A stretch of 64,000 nt of DNA, taken from Thermosediminibacter oceani DSM 16646 (GTDB lineage: Bacteria; Bacillota; Thermosediminibacteria; Thermosediminibacterales; Thermosediminibacteraceae). The notes beneath the pieces were generated by a model, which was given only the letters and a program-made list of their open reading frames with translations, was not told where the DNA came from and ran no database searches. Location of the stretch: NCBI RefSeq assembly GCF_000144645.1, contig NC_014377.1, positions 1,860,001 to 1,924,000 of the forward strand, in the 5' to 3' direction. Position 1 is the first letter of the stretch. The number at the start of each line of letters is the position of its first letter. This document shows, piece after piece, positions 35,483 to 43,544 of this stretch. The position numbers and the translations under genes were made by a program.

Positions 35483-35548
35483 GAATTCTTTACGTATTTC
35501 CTTGTAATAAATCTGTAACATAAAATTGTGAAATATTTTTTTAAATAA

Positions 35549-35557
35549 TGTTATAAT
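35549..35557 (+). promoter_or_regulatory. Extended -10 promoter of the SLH protein gene
   Basis: TGT-TATAAT, about 70 bp upstream of the ATG; a TTGTGA lies 20 bp further up, a little too far for a standard -35. Confidence 0.5.
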
Positions 35558-35627
35558 TTCCATAAAGGGAGGTGATGGAAAGTTCCAGAAAACGTACCTT
35601 AATATCATATCAGGGAGGGAAAACATT

Positions 35628-37808
35628 ATGAAAAGATTCAAGGCCCCTTTTGCATGGGCGCTTATCCTTCTTTTCTTTCTTTCGACCTTTCCCGCTTCTA
35701 CTTTCGCCGGTGAAAATCCGAAATTCTCACAGGAGCAGGCCGTCGAGCTCGTAAAAAAGTTTTTCGACACCAGCATCTATGACAAATTTTCTATAGACTA
35801 TAGTGAAACATCCGAAGGCAGGATGTGGAATCTAAACTGGAGTACCTCCAAAGAGCCCTATAAGAGGCTCTACGTTACGGTGGACGCCGATAGGGGATAC
35901 ATAAAACACCTCTCCAATTACTCCGGCGAAGATACTCGAAAAGGTACCCTTTTGCCTAAGATTTCCGAAGAGGATGCGAAAAAGATTGCTCAAGGATTTG
36001 CGACAAAGCTTCAGCCTGAAGAATTTGCAATGACCGTCTACCGCAGGCAGGTTGCCCCCCCGGTAAGGCCACTGATCGACGTTCACACCCGCCAGTATCA
36101 CCTTTATTTTGAAAGAGTTTACGAGGGTATCCCTGTAATCGACAACGGTTTTAACATCACCGTAGACGCCTTTACCGGTGAAGTCACCAACTACAGCTTC
36201 CAGTGGACCTTTGAAGCACTGCCGTCTCCGAAAAAAATTTTACCCAAAGAGGATGCCGAAAAGGTATTCCTTGAAAAATCCGGATTGACTTTGATGTACA
36301 GGCGGTTTTACAATTACGAAACAAGAGAGCAAAAGGTTAAACTGGTATATCAGGTCAATAATCCCAACAGCTTTTACGTGGACGCCTTCACCGGAGAGGA
36401 GCTGAGCCAGGGATATTCCAACGGGAATCCCGTATTCTTTGACGGCTACGGAGCCGGAGAAGCCAAGCGGGCTTTGGATGAACTGACGCCCCAGGAACAG
36501 AAGGAACTGGATGCTGCAAAAAAATTGATCCCCAAGGAAAAAGCCGTTGAGGTCGTAAAAAAATACGTGGAAATACCCGGTAATTACGAGCAGCGGTATG
36601 CAGGGCTTTACGAGGATTACGACAACCCCGGGCGCAGGGTGTGGAGCATCAGCTGGGAGAAAAATTCCGGAAAGCCCGAAGATTACGGCTCAATAAACGC
36701 CCGGGTTGACGCATCGACCTCGGAACTCCTGAGTTTCGATATATACGACAGCTCGCGCTACAGAGATGACTTTAAGCAGAACATCGATCGGGAAGCAGCC
36801 GAGGAAAAAGCAAATGATTTCCTTAAAAAGGTGCAGCCTGAAAAGCACTTGATGGTTAAACTCGAAAACCCTGAAAATCAGCAGCCGGTTCCGGAAAAAA
36901 CAAGAGAATTCGTATTTAATTACACAAGGCAGGTCAACGGAATACCCTTCCCGGACAACGGTTTCAGTGTAACCGTCGACGCCCGGACCGGCAAGATCTT
37001 AAGTTATTACAGCAGATGGTCCGATGCCACCTTCCCCGAGCCTAAAGGTGTCGTAGATAAAGACCGGGCCCAAGACCTCTTCCTCGAAAAAGTAGGCCTG
37101 CAGCTGGGATACATACGGTTCAATGAATCCGAAAGGAGCGGTAGTGGATACAGGCTCGTATACGGTGTCAACCCGTCGCCCTCGTACACCTTCGACGCCT
37201 TCGACATGAAGCCCCTGGATTATGCCGGCAATCCCATCGAGGAAAAGCCCAAACCCGAGTTCACCGATATTAGAGGCCACTGGGCCGAAAAGGAAGTGCA
37301 ATTGCTTGTAAATATGGGCATCATCGATTCGCAGGGCGAAAAGTTCGGCCCCGACGAAAAAATCACCGCCGCCGAATTCCTTAAAATGATGCTTGCCGCC
37401 ACCGGTAATTACCCGGTTGAAACGGCGCGGGAGCTTATGCTCAAATACGGAATCCCCACACCGCCAGAAAAGGACGGCAAAGAGGCCGAAAAGATAATCG
37501 ACGCCGCCGTCAGGGCGGGGTTTGTTAAAAAAGGCGAGGTTCAGGGTGAAGGTCCCATTACGCGGGAACTCATGGCGGCAATCCTGGTGAGAGCCATGGG
37601 GTATGACAGGGTCGCTTCCCTTCAGGATACATACGTTATCAAAGCGGAAGACGGCGCGTCGGTCAATCCCGTTTACAGAGGCCATGCAGCCATCGCCATG
37701 GGTCTCGGCCTGATCAAGGGCGTTTCCGGCAGATTCCTGCCGCAGGTCCCGGTTACAAGAGCCCAGGCTGCTGTTGTCTTGGTGCGTTTTATGAACACGG
37801 AAAGGTAA
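35628..37808 (+). CDS. Surface protein with YcdB/YcdC (PepSY-like) repeats and SLH domains
   Basis: 726 residues with a signal peptide (hydrophobic residues 8-26, cleavage after TFAG). Two long YcdB/YcdC repeats cover about 30-270 and 285-525. They share motifs such as DNGFNITVDAFTGEVTNYSF and DNGFSVTVDARTGKILSYYS and the EEDAKKIAQGF-type helix. The C-terminal 180 residues hold S-layer homology motifs (FTDIRGHWAEKEVQLLVNMG, then GLIKGVSGRFLPQVPVTRAQ), which bind pyruvylated wall polymer. Exported, non-catalytic, probably a peptidase inhibitor or wall protein by analogy with PepSY. RBS GGGAGGG; own terminator. Confidence 0.9.
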   Translation: MKRFKAPFAWALILLFFLSTFPASTFAGENPKFSQEQAVELVKKFFDTSIYDKFSIDYSETSEGRMWNLNWSTSKEPYKRLYVTVDADRGYIKHLSNYSGEDTRKGTLLPKISEEDAKKIAQGFATKLQPEEFAMTVYRRQVAPPVRPLIDVHTRQYHLYFERVYEGIPVIDNGFNITVDAFTGEVTNYSFQWTFEALPSPKKILPKEDAEKVFLEKSGLTLMYRRFYNYETREQKVKLVYQVNNPNSFYVDAFTGEELSQGYSNGNPVFFDGYGAGEAKRALDELTPQEQKELDAAKKLIPKEKAVEVVKKYVEIPGNYEQRYAGLYEDYDNPGRRVWSISWEKNSGKPEDYGSINARVDASTSELLSFDIYDSSRYRDDFKQNIDREAAEEKANDFLKKVQPEKHLMVKLENPENQQPVPEKTREFVFNYTRQVNGIPFPDNGFSVTVDARTGKILSYYSRWSDATFPEPKGVVDKDRAQDLFLEKVGLQLGYIRFNESERSGSGYRLVYGVNPSPSYTFDAFDMKPLDYAGNPIEEKPKPEFTDIRGHWAEKEVQLLVNMGIIDSQGEKFGPDEKITAAEFLKMMLAATGNYPVETARELMLKYGIPTPPEKDGKEAEKIIDAAVRAGFVKKGEVQGEGPITRELMAAILVRAMGYDRVASLQDTYVIKAEDGASVNPVYRGHAAIAMGLGLIKGVSGRFLPQVPVTRAQAAVVLVRFMNTER

Positions 37809-37820
37809 TGTTTAAAAAAA

Positions 37821-37866
37821 GCGGGTTAAACGGGCTAGCGCTTGTTTAACCCGCCTTTATTTTTTC
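37821..37866. terminator. Bidirectional terminator
   Basis: GCGGGTTAAAC (37821-37831) pairs with GTTTAACCCGC (37844-37854); CTTTATTTTTT follows on the forward strand and TTTTTTTAAAC on the reverse. It separates convergent genes. Confidence 0.9.
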
Positions 37867-39584
37867 AATATAATCCCCTTCATATTGTCCCCGTCCAGAT
37901 AAACATCGAATTCCCCCTCATAAATCCAAACCGCCCTGTGGCCGGTGGCTTTTCTCGATGCATTCCGGAACCAGTCAAAATTGATTATATTGGTCTCGAT
38001 GCTGTCGAAAACCGGTATGTAGAGGATACCGTCCAGCTCCAAATTGGCGAAAAAATGGGTGCCGTAAGAAAGCTCCGGTGTGAATCTCTTCCTCTGGATG
38101 CCCACTTCAATAAGCACGCCGCAGTTGCATATCTCATTGTAGTTTACGGGGACACCCTGCACCGGATTACTGGAACCCCACCGTCCCGGCCCCACCAGGA
38201 TATATCTTTCACCGGCCAGCGTTTCGTTCACCCTGCCCACTTCCCTGGCGATGGCGTATTTATCAGGGCTTTTGTGGAATTCGTCATGGTCGACGTACAC
38301 CAGGTATTTGATGCCCTGCACCATACCGTTGGTCAACATCCGGTCGCCGGCAAGGATGATATCCTCCTTCTTTATTTTTTCGGGAATCCTAACCTTCCGG
38401 TACTCTTCCAAGCTTGACAGGGGCCTCACCTGAATAAGGGCGAACCTGGGGTCTTCCGGCTCATAAGCCCATTCCACATCCACCGCGATCCCCATAGCGT
38501 CTTCGAGCACCGAAAAAAGATATTTCATCAAACTGAAAAATCGCGGTTTATAAGCCGGGAATCTGTCGAATGTAAATATGAGCTTTTCACCCGCGCTGAG
38601 AGAGGTTATGACTGGAGGAATGTCTTTTATCATGTTTTCGGCTGCGGAATACAGGGAACACAACCTGTTGAAACTCCTGTGATAAGGTATCAGGTCAAGC
38701 CTCTCATTGATATTATACGATTCTAACTTCCCCGTCTTCAGATTGAGCATGTCAAAGGTCTCCTGAGAATACTTGGCTATTTCCTGAGCGTTGTTGCCTT
38801 CGGGCCTTAACTCCAGGTTTGTCAGAGAAAAGGTCCTGGCATATCCCCTTCCGGTGCTCCTGGTGCCGAGCCCGAACACCATGCGGACGACCCCGTCTTC
38901 CTTTCTTATCCTCTCGGTAAAACGCCGGTAGTTCTGCGAAAAACCTACGCCTGCTATTTCCGGGTAAAAGCCGTCACCCCTCTGTTTTCCGAAGAGTTCC
39001 TGAATAATAACCGCCATCTTTTCGTCTTCGAGCCCGTGCTTTTTTCTGTAAACCACCGAGTTTTTACCGAAGGTGCTGGCGTAGACCTGTTTTATGGCAT
39101 CGGTAAGCTTTTGCAGTCTCTCCTTTTCGCTGCCTCTGTTGGATATAAACGTGGTAAAATACTTACCCGCAAAGGAATATTTGACACTGTCCTCCAGCAT
39201 CGAAGATGACCTTATAGCCAGCGGACAGTTCATAACGCTCAATACCCGTTTCAGAAAATCATTTACATAATCGGAAAAATTCCCTTCCATGATCGCTCTC
39301 TGGGTCCTCTCGAGATCCTGGGATGATTCCTCTAAAATTTTATAAATGCCATTTTTTTCTAAAAATTCTTCGTACACGCTGGTCGCGATAAAATAGCTCT
39401 GAGGGAACATCACATTTGTTAAAATCTCATCGCTTTTTCCCTGCAGAATTATCTTTGAATAGAGAAAACCTTTAGCCTTTCCGCCTATGGTGCCATCACC
39501 AAGGGTTCTCCGTTTAACCCCCTCGATTTGAAGCGGATCGAAAGCTATATATTCTTTGAGCTTATCCTTCCTTTGTTTTGTCAT
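37857..39584 (-). CDS. PEP/pyruvate-binding-domain protein (PpsA/PPDK N-domain only)
   Basis: 575 residues. The N-terminal 390 residues match the ATP-grasp nucleotide-binding part of PEP synthase: GGKAKGFLYSK, CPLAIRSSSMLEDSVKYSFA, VVRMVFGLGTRSTGRGYART and the closing PRFALIQVRPLSS. The swivelling phospho-His domain and the TIM-barrel PEP domain are missing. Instead a 180-residue unique C-terminus follows, with ILVGPGRWGSSNPVQGVPV. Such truncated proteins occur in anaerobes and have no proven reaction; phosphotransfer to another protein is possible. ATG follows TAGGAGGTGG. A structured intergenic element lies upstream. Confidence 0.85.
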   Translation of the reverse strand: MTKQRKDKLKEYIAFDPLQIEGVKRRTLGDGTIGGKAKGFLYSKIILQGKSDEILTNVMFPQSYFIATSVYEEFLEKNGIYKILEESSQDLERTQRAIMEGNFSDYVNDFLKRVLSVMNCPLAIRSSSMLEDSVKYSFAGKYFTTFISNRGSEKERLQKLTDAIKQVYASTFGKNSVVYRKKHGLEDEKMAVIIQELFGKQRGDGFYPEIAGVGFSQNYRRFTERIRKEDGVVRMVFGLGTRSTGRGYARTFSLTNLELRPEGNNAQEIAKYSQETFDMLNLKTGKLESYNINERLDLIPYHRSFNRLCSLYSAAENMIKDIPPVITSLSAGEKLIFTFDRFPAYKPRFFSLMKYLFSVLEDAMGIAVDVEWAYEPEDPRFALIQVRPLSSLEEYRKVRIPEKIKKEDIILAGDRMLTNGMVQGIKYLVYVDHDEFHKSPDKYAIAREVGRVNETLAGERYILVGPGRWGSSNPVQGVPVNYNEICNCGVLIEVGIQRKRFTPELSYGTHFFANLELDGILYIPVFDSIETNIINFDWFRNASRKATGHRAVWIYEGEFDVYLDGDNMKGIILKK

Positions 39585-39658
39585 TTAAACCACCTCCTAC
39601 AATTTAAAGTACATATAAAGTTTTTGGAATGCGAATATATATCCATCACCGGGGCAAT

Positions 39659-39778
39659 CGCAATGGCCGATCCAAGACTTCAGGATCCCTTCACGGGGTT
39701 TTGTAATGGTCCCATGAAGCCGAAAGGTTGCAGCGGGCTATGTAGAGATCCCTGATAGCTGAAGCGTAGGTCATTGCG
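39659..39778. ncRNA. Candidate structured RNA element, family unknown
   Basis: Ends CGCAATGGCC (39659-39668) and GGTCATTGCG (39769-39778) pair over ten bases (one G-U if read on the forward strand). Inside, ACTTCAG can pair with CTGAAG, CTTCA-x-GGG with CCC-x-TGAAG, and GCTAT with ATAGC, giving a rod- or cloverleaf-like fold. It fills the gap between dedA and the PEP-binding gene. I could not match it to a known riboswitch, 6S or SRP RNA. The strand is unresolved; on the reverse strand it would be a leader of the gene at 39584. Confidence 0.4.
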
Positions 39779-39794
39779 GGCTCTTACTTTTTTA

Positions 39795-40328
39795 TTAAGA
39801 GCGTAGCTGTGAAATAAGCCGCCCGATCATGGGTAGCAGCGCAAGGCCTTTATACATCAAAAAAGTATAAAAAGCTGCCCATAAAAAATCTCCGAGAAAA
39901 CTATAAATCACATAGACCCTGAAATCGATCCCGATGATCCCCGAGGCCCAGACAGCCGGTGTTCGGGGAATGCCTATCAGGCGGCTGCCCACGATTACAA
40001 GGCCGCCGTAGCGCCTGTACCACTCCTTTATCCGGTCAAAACCTTCCCGCCATAGCTTGATTTTTTTCCCGTACCTGTCGAAAAAAGGTTTCCCTTTTTT
40101 CCGGCCGGCATAATACGCGAGCACGTTTCCCAAGAGGTTCCCCAGAGCCATGGTGAGTACCGCTTTCCAGAAAGAGATTTTACCTTTTTTTATGAGGAAG
40201 GCCGCCGCCAGAAAAACCACCTGTACCGGCGCGGGCATGCCTGTGCCTTCGAAGGCCAGTATCGAGAATATGGCGACGTAACCGTAATCGAGCACAGCCT
40301 CATATAACTCAGATCCAAGGGTGTTCAT
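39795..40328 (-). CDS. DedA-family membrane protein
   Basis: About 177 residues with four to five membrane segments. The ATG at 40328 is preferred, with GGTGGT upstream; an ATG four codons earlier is an alternative. FEGTGMPAPVQVVFLAAAFL matches the DedA re-entrant motif with E-x-x-G-x-P-x-P. ALGNLLGNVLAYYAGRKKGK and GSRLIGIPRTPAVWASGIIG are the other signatures. DedA/VTT proteins flip phospholipids or undecaprenyl phosphate. A stem-loop (GCTCTTA/TAAGAGC) lies at the stop codon. Confidence 0.9.
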   Translation of the reverse strand: MNTLGSELYEAVLDYGYVAIFSILAFEGTGMPAPVQVVFLAAAFLIKKGKISFWKAVLTMALGNLLGNVLAYYAGRKKGKPFFDRYGKKIKLWREGFDRIKEWYRRYGGLVIVGSRLIGIPRTPAVWASGIIGIDFRVYVIYSFLGDFLWAAFYTFLMYKGLALLPMIGRLISQLRS

Positions 40329-40430
40329 GGCTACCACCATAAAATTTTATTTATTTCCGTTTTTTTATTTTCCCTTTTTTTAAATAAACTATAAAAAATT
40401 GGGGTAAAACATTCTCCAATAATCCAAAAA

Positions 40431-40459
40431 TTGCACCCGTCGCTCCGGTATGTTAACAT
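40431..40459 (+). promoter_or_regulatory. Promoter of tsaD
   Basis: TTGCAC, 17-bp spacer, TAACAT, 25 bp before the GTG start codon. Confidence 0.6.
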
Positions 40460-40483
40460 TGATTTAGAAAGGAGAGTGCAAAA

Positions 40484-41497
40484 GTGAAAGACGGCTCATT
40501 CATCACTCTAGGCATCGAGACCTCCTGCGACGAGACCTCGGCGGCGGTAGTGACGGACGGCAGGAATATCCTTTCCAATATCATACTCTCGCAGACTGAA
40601 TGGCACGAGAGATTCGGCGGCGTCGTGCCCGAGATCGCTTCACGAAAGCATCTGGAGTCGATCTGCGCCGTCGTCGAAAAGGCCCTGCTGGAAGCCGGCG
40701 TAGGGTTCAAAGACGTGGACCTGGTGGCAGTCACCAACGGTCCGGGCCTCATAGGAGCCCTGCTGGTGGGGGTGTCCTACGCAAAAGCCGTGGCCTACGC
40801 GATAAAGAAACCCCTCATAGGTGTAAACCACATAGAGGGGCACATTTACGCCAACTTCCTTGAAAACGATTTTGAACCTCCCTTCGTTTGCCTGGTGGTT
40901 TCGGGAGGACACACGCACCTTATACACATGCGGGATCACGGGCTATACGAAGTGCTGGGCAGAACACTGGACGATGCTGCGGGCGAAGCCTTCGATAAAA
41001 TAGCTCGGGCCCTGGGCCTGGGTTATCCCGGCGGGCCGCTGATCGATAAAATCGCCAAATCCGGCGACGAAAACGCCATCGCGTTTCCGGTGGCACACAT
41101 AAAGGACGGCGCCCTGGATTTCAGCTTCAGCGGGCTCAAGTCGGCGGTGTTAAACTTCCTCAACAACAGCAGGCAAAGGGGTGTCCAGGTAAAAGTAGAA
41201 GATGTGGCGGCCAGTTTCCAGAAAGCGGTAGTAACTGCCCTGGTGGAAAACACCCTGGAAGCGGCAAAGCGGGTGAATTCGAAGGTTATAGCGCTGGCGG
41301 GAGGGGTCGCGGCCAACAGCCGCCTTAGAGGGGAACTGCTGAATAGGACCGGCGGTGACCTGGAGGTCCGCTTCCCACCGGTCAAACTCTGCACCGACAA
41401 CGCCGCCATGATAGCGTGCGCAGGCTACTACAGGTACAAGCAGGGGTTCTCCTCGGATCTTTTTCTTGACGCCTATGCAAACTTGAGGCTTTTTTGA
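40484..41497 (+). CDS. tsaD: tRNA threonylcarbamoyladenosine transferase TsaD
   Basis: Transfers threonylcarbamoyl to A37 of ANN-decoding tRNAs, working with TsaB and TsaE. 337 residues, full length. [20 protein letters not shown] is the N-terminal ATPase motif. The metal site is His116/His120 in [35 protein letters not shown] and [12 protein letters not shown] are further family signatures, and the final metal Asp lies in [17 protein letters not shown] start after AAAGGAG. Unlike the usual single operon it is convergent with rimI-tsaB-tsaE. Confidence 0.97.
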   Translation: MKDGSFITLGIETSCDETSAAVVTDGRNILSNIILSQTEWHERFGGVVPEIASRKHLESICAVVEKALLEAGVGFKDVDLVAVTNGPGLIGALLVGVSYAKAVAYAIKKPLIGVNHIEGHIYANFLENDFEPPFVCLVVSGGHTHLIHMRDHGLYEVLGRTLDDAAGEAFDKIARALGLGYPGGPLIDKIAKSGDENAIAFPVAHIKDGALDFSFSGLKSAVLNFLNNSRQRGVQVKVEDVAASFQKAVVTALVENTLEAAKRVNSKVIALAGGVAANSRLRGELLNRTGGDLEVRFPPVKLCTDNAAMIACAGYYRYKQGFSSDLFLDAYANLRLF

Positions 41498-41503
41498 TGA
41501 TCT

Positions 41504-41598
41504 TGTGGAAAATAAATCTGGGGATATTGTGAATAAGTTGGGTACAAGGGACGGTTTTTAAGTTTTTTCTGTGGATAACTCTGTGGATATGTGGAAAA
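41504..41598 (+). other. Cluster of five DnaA-box-like 9-mers
   Basis: Same-strand boxes: TGTGGAAAA at 41504, TGTGAATAA at 41528, TGTGGATAA at 41570 (a perfect complement of the consensus TTATCCACA), TGTGGATAT at 41582 and TGTGGAAAA at 41590. They fill the 103-bp gap between convergent tsaD and rimI. No DUE-like AT-rich repeats or dnaA/dnaN genes are nearby, so a DnaA-titration or regulatory cluster is likelier than oriC. Confidence 0.6.
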
Positions 41599-41600
41599 AT

Positions 41601-42071
41601 TTACTTTTCTAACAAATCCGCCCACATTATGACCGCATCTTCCCGGTTATCGGAATAATAGCCGGGCCTTATGCCCATGGGCTCAAACCCCAGCTTTGAA
41701 TATAGGTTCTGGGCAACGTAGTTGCTCTTTCTCACTTCAAGGGTCATCCTGCGGGCGCCGCTCCCCCGGGCAATATCCATTAGAGACCTCATCAGGAGTT
41801 CCCCTATTCCCCTTCCCCGGTACTCGGGCAAGACGGCCACATTGGTCACGTGGGCTTCGTCTACAACCAGCCACATCCCGGCATAACCCACTACGCTGCC
41901 GTTAAACTTTGCCACTATGTAGGTGGAAAAATGGTTGTCCGTCAGCTCCGCGGCAAAGGCGTTTCTGGACCAGGGGTTGGTAAAGCTTAGCTTTTCTATC
42001 TCTATCACCCGGTCCAGATCTTCCAGCTTCATCAGCTCAATGGTAACCTTTTCCCGTTCAGCATTTTCCAT
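41601..42071 (-). CDS. rimI: Ribosomal-protein-alanine N-acetyltransferase RimI-like
   Basis: GNAT enzyme, 156 residues from the ATG at 42071, preceded by GGGAGGAG; the frame extends to 42098 but overlaps that site. IELMKLEDLDRVIEIEKLSF opens the fold. The acetyl-CoA loop is NVAVLPEYRGRGIGELLMRS, and the closing motif is SNYVAQNLYSKLGFEPMGIR, the RimI hallmark. Its start overlaps the tsaB end by 14 bases. RimI normally acetylates S18, though many Firmicute members have broader targets. It is the last gene of tsaE-tsaB-rimI. Confidence 0.92.
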   Translation of the reverse strand: MENAEREKVTIELMKLEDLDRVIEIEKLSFTNPWSRNAFAAELTDNHFSTYIVAKFNGSVVGYAGMWLVVDEAHVTNVAVLPEYRGRGIGELLMRSLMDIARGSGARRMTLEVRKSNYVAQNLYSKLGFEPMGIRPGYYSDNREDAVIMWADLLEK

Positions 42072-42771
42072 ATTTCTCCTCCCATTTCTCCTCCGCATGC
42101 GATTTCCTCATGTAAAAGGGTTTGATGGAAAAACAGTTGCAGGTCTTGCCGCTAAGAAAATCATTTAGCCCCGCCGCAGCCACCGAAGAAGCCCTGGGCA
42201 TGGCAAAGATCCGGTGGGCAACGGTGATTTTCTCCCCCGCAGTCAGTCCTTCCGGCAGCGCGGAAGTCACAAGGCCCGCACCGTCTCCAACCAGAATCGT
42301 CCTGCTATTCAGTTCCAGCAGGCGTTCTATCAACCTTTCCACCCTTATGACTTCATAATCCCAAAGACGCTTCAGCTCCCCCTCTTCCCAGCGGTAGAGG
42401 CAGGTATAAACCTCTCCCCTCTGGGCATCGACAACGGGGCATATGAGGTCACCGCAGTGCATCAAATTGTACGCCAGGGCATCCAGGGTATTAACCCCCA
42501 CGAGAGGTATATTGCAAACGTGAGAAAGCCCCTGGGCGCAGGCCATTCCTATCCTGATACCCGTAAAGGACCCAGGCCCTACAGCCACCGCTACGGCGCC
42601 CAGCTCCTTCAATTCCGTATCGGCATCGGTAAGCAGCCTGTCTATCATTGAAATAAGTTTTTCCAGGTGGGTATGCCGGTTGTTCAGGACGTATTCGGCC
42701 ACCAGCCTTTCCTCGGAAAGCAGCGCTGCTGTAGCCACCGTGGAAGATGTATCTATTCCCAGAATCTTCAT
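42058..42771 (-). CDS. tsaB: tRNA threonylcarbamoyladenosine biosynthesis protein TsaB
   Basis: Inactive TsaD paralogue that forms the core of the TsaB-TsaD-TsaE complex. 237 residues. ILGIDTSSTVATAALLSEER is the N-terminal ASKHA motif. AVAVGPGSFTGIRIGMACAQ near residues 62-81 is diagnostic of TsaB. VDAQRGEVYTCLYRW follows. ATG overlaps the tsaE stop by four bases (ATGA), indicating translational coupling. Confidence 0.95.
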   Translation of the reverse strand: MKILGIDTSSTVATAALLSEERLVAEYVLNNRHTHLEKLISMIDRLLTDADTELKELGAVAVAVGPGSFTGIRIGMACAQGLSHVCNIPLVGVNTLDALAYNLMHCGDLICPVVDAQRGEVYTCLYRWEEGELKRLWDYEVIRVERLIERLLELNSRTILVGDGAGLVTSALPEGLTAGEKITVAHRIFAMPRASSVAAAGLNDFLSGKTCNCFSIKPFYMRKSHAEEKWEEKYGKC

Positions 42772-43235
42772 TGCCGCTTCAACTCCCGTATTATTTTTTC
42801 GTACCGCCCGTCCGTTGCCGTAAAGGTTATTCTCCTCCTTTTATAGTCCAGGATTTCGAATTCTATCCAGAGCACTTCCGGCGGCAGGATATCCGTCACC
42901 TTATCGGCCCATTCCATCACCACTACATGGCTTTTAAGATAATCCCTGAACCCTATGTCTTCCAGTTCAACGGCGTCCAAAAGCCGGTAAACGTCCATGT
43001 GAGCCAGGGGTATATCGCCCCCGTACTCGTTTATTATCGTAAAAGTGGGGCTCGTCACGTAATCGATGGAACCCAGCCCTCTTGCAATACCCCTGGTAAA
43101 GGCCGTTTTACCCGCACCAAGGTCTCCTTTTAGAGCCACGCAGTCCCCGGGCGAAAGCAGTTTACCCAGGGCTTCGCCCAGCTTTTCGGTTTCCGTCACA
43201 CCGTTTGTTTCAAAAATCGCTTTCATTTCCCTCAT
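42768..43235 (-). CDS. tsaE: tRNA threonylcarbamoyladenosine biosynthesis ATPase TsaE
   Basis: P-loop ATPase that drives turnover of the t6A complex. 155 residues. Walker A GDLGAGKTAFTRG at about 38-50, then DYVTSPTFTIINEYGGDIPL and HMDVYRL with the conserved Asp, and VVMEWADKV as Walker B. ATG at 43235 after GGAGAAAG; another in-frame ATG lies three codons later. First gene of tsaE-tsaB-rimI, with a promoter about 40 bp upstream. Confidence 0.95.
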   Translation of the reverse strand: MREMKAIFETNGVTETEKLGEALGKLLSPGDCVALKGDLGAGKTAFTRGIARGLGSIDYVTSPTFTIINEYGGDIPLAHMDVYRLLDAVELEDIGFRDYLKSHVVVMEWADKVTDILPPEVLWIEFEILDYKRRRITFTATDGRYEKIIRELKRQ

Positions 43236-43269
43236 TCTTTCTCCATTCGTATTATTGTGTTACATATAC

Positions 43270-43297
43270 ATTATATCGCAAAATGCCTGATGGTAAA
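43270..43297 (-). promoter_or_regulatory. Promoter of tsaE-tsaB-rimI
   Basis: Reverse strand TTTACC, 16-bp spacer, TATAAT. The -10 is perfect and the -35 moderate. Confidence 0.5.
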
Positions 43298-43325
43298 AAC
43301 AGATAAATTTGTTTAACACACAAGT

Positions 43326-43531
43326 AAAAAAGCTGTCCCAAAATTGATATGCTCCCCTTGTAGTAGACAGAGGGGTGCATGACACCAATGGAGTATCGCA
43401 ACTATCTTGCCGGTATGCAGCATAAAGAAAGCACCAATCATTTTGGATTGGTGCCTTACGTGGAATTTTTATTATTTCCACTGTCTACTTGACAGGGGAC
43501 AGTCCAGCACGCGCCTAGGGACAGCCCTTTT
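43326..43531 (-). terminator. Terminator of ribU, split by an IS3-family remnant
   Basis: On the reverse strand AAAAGGGCTGTCCC follows the ribU stop, and the complementary GGGACAGC with a run of six Ts comes about 190 nt later. Arms are at 43518-43525 and 43332-43339. The IS remnant lies between the arms, in the former loop. Confidence 0.65.
43345..43502 (+). mobile_element. IS3-family remnant with both ends and the last codons of the transposase
   Basis: Left end TGATATGCTCCCCTTGTAG and right end CTACTTGACAGGGGACAGT are imperfect inverted repeats. Between them a frame starting at 43380 encodes MTPMEYRNYLAGMQHKESTN, continuing to FLLFPLST and a stop. This is the typical C-terminus of IS3-family OrfB integrases (…GMSPxEYR…). 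Everything between the left end and these last ~37 codons is deleted. It is non-autonomous. Confidence 0.75.
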
Positions 43532-43544
43532 ATTTACCGTGACT

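Noticed and set aside
39751-39780. Resemblance of CTGAAGCGTAGG to the 3' part of a TPP riboswitch
   Set aside because: The other TPP blocks (CUGAGA core, GGGUGC) are absent and the downstream gene is not thiamine-related.
41498-41600. Chromosomal origin at the DnaA-box cluster
   Set aside because: No dnaA/dnaN, no 13-mer or DUE-like repeats, and only about 100 bp of space.
43260-43481. Reverse-strand open frame across the IS remnant
   Set aside because: It reads through terminal repeats and intergenic DNA; the forward-strand transposase tail explains the conserved part.
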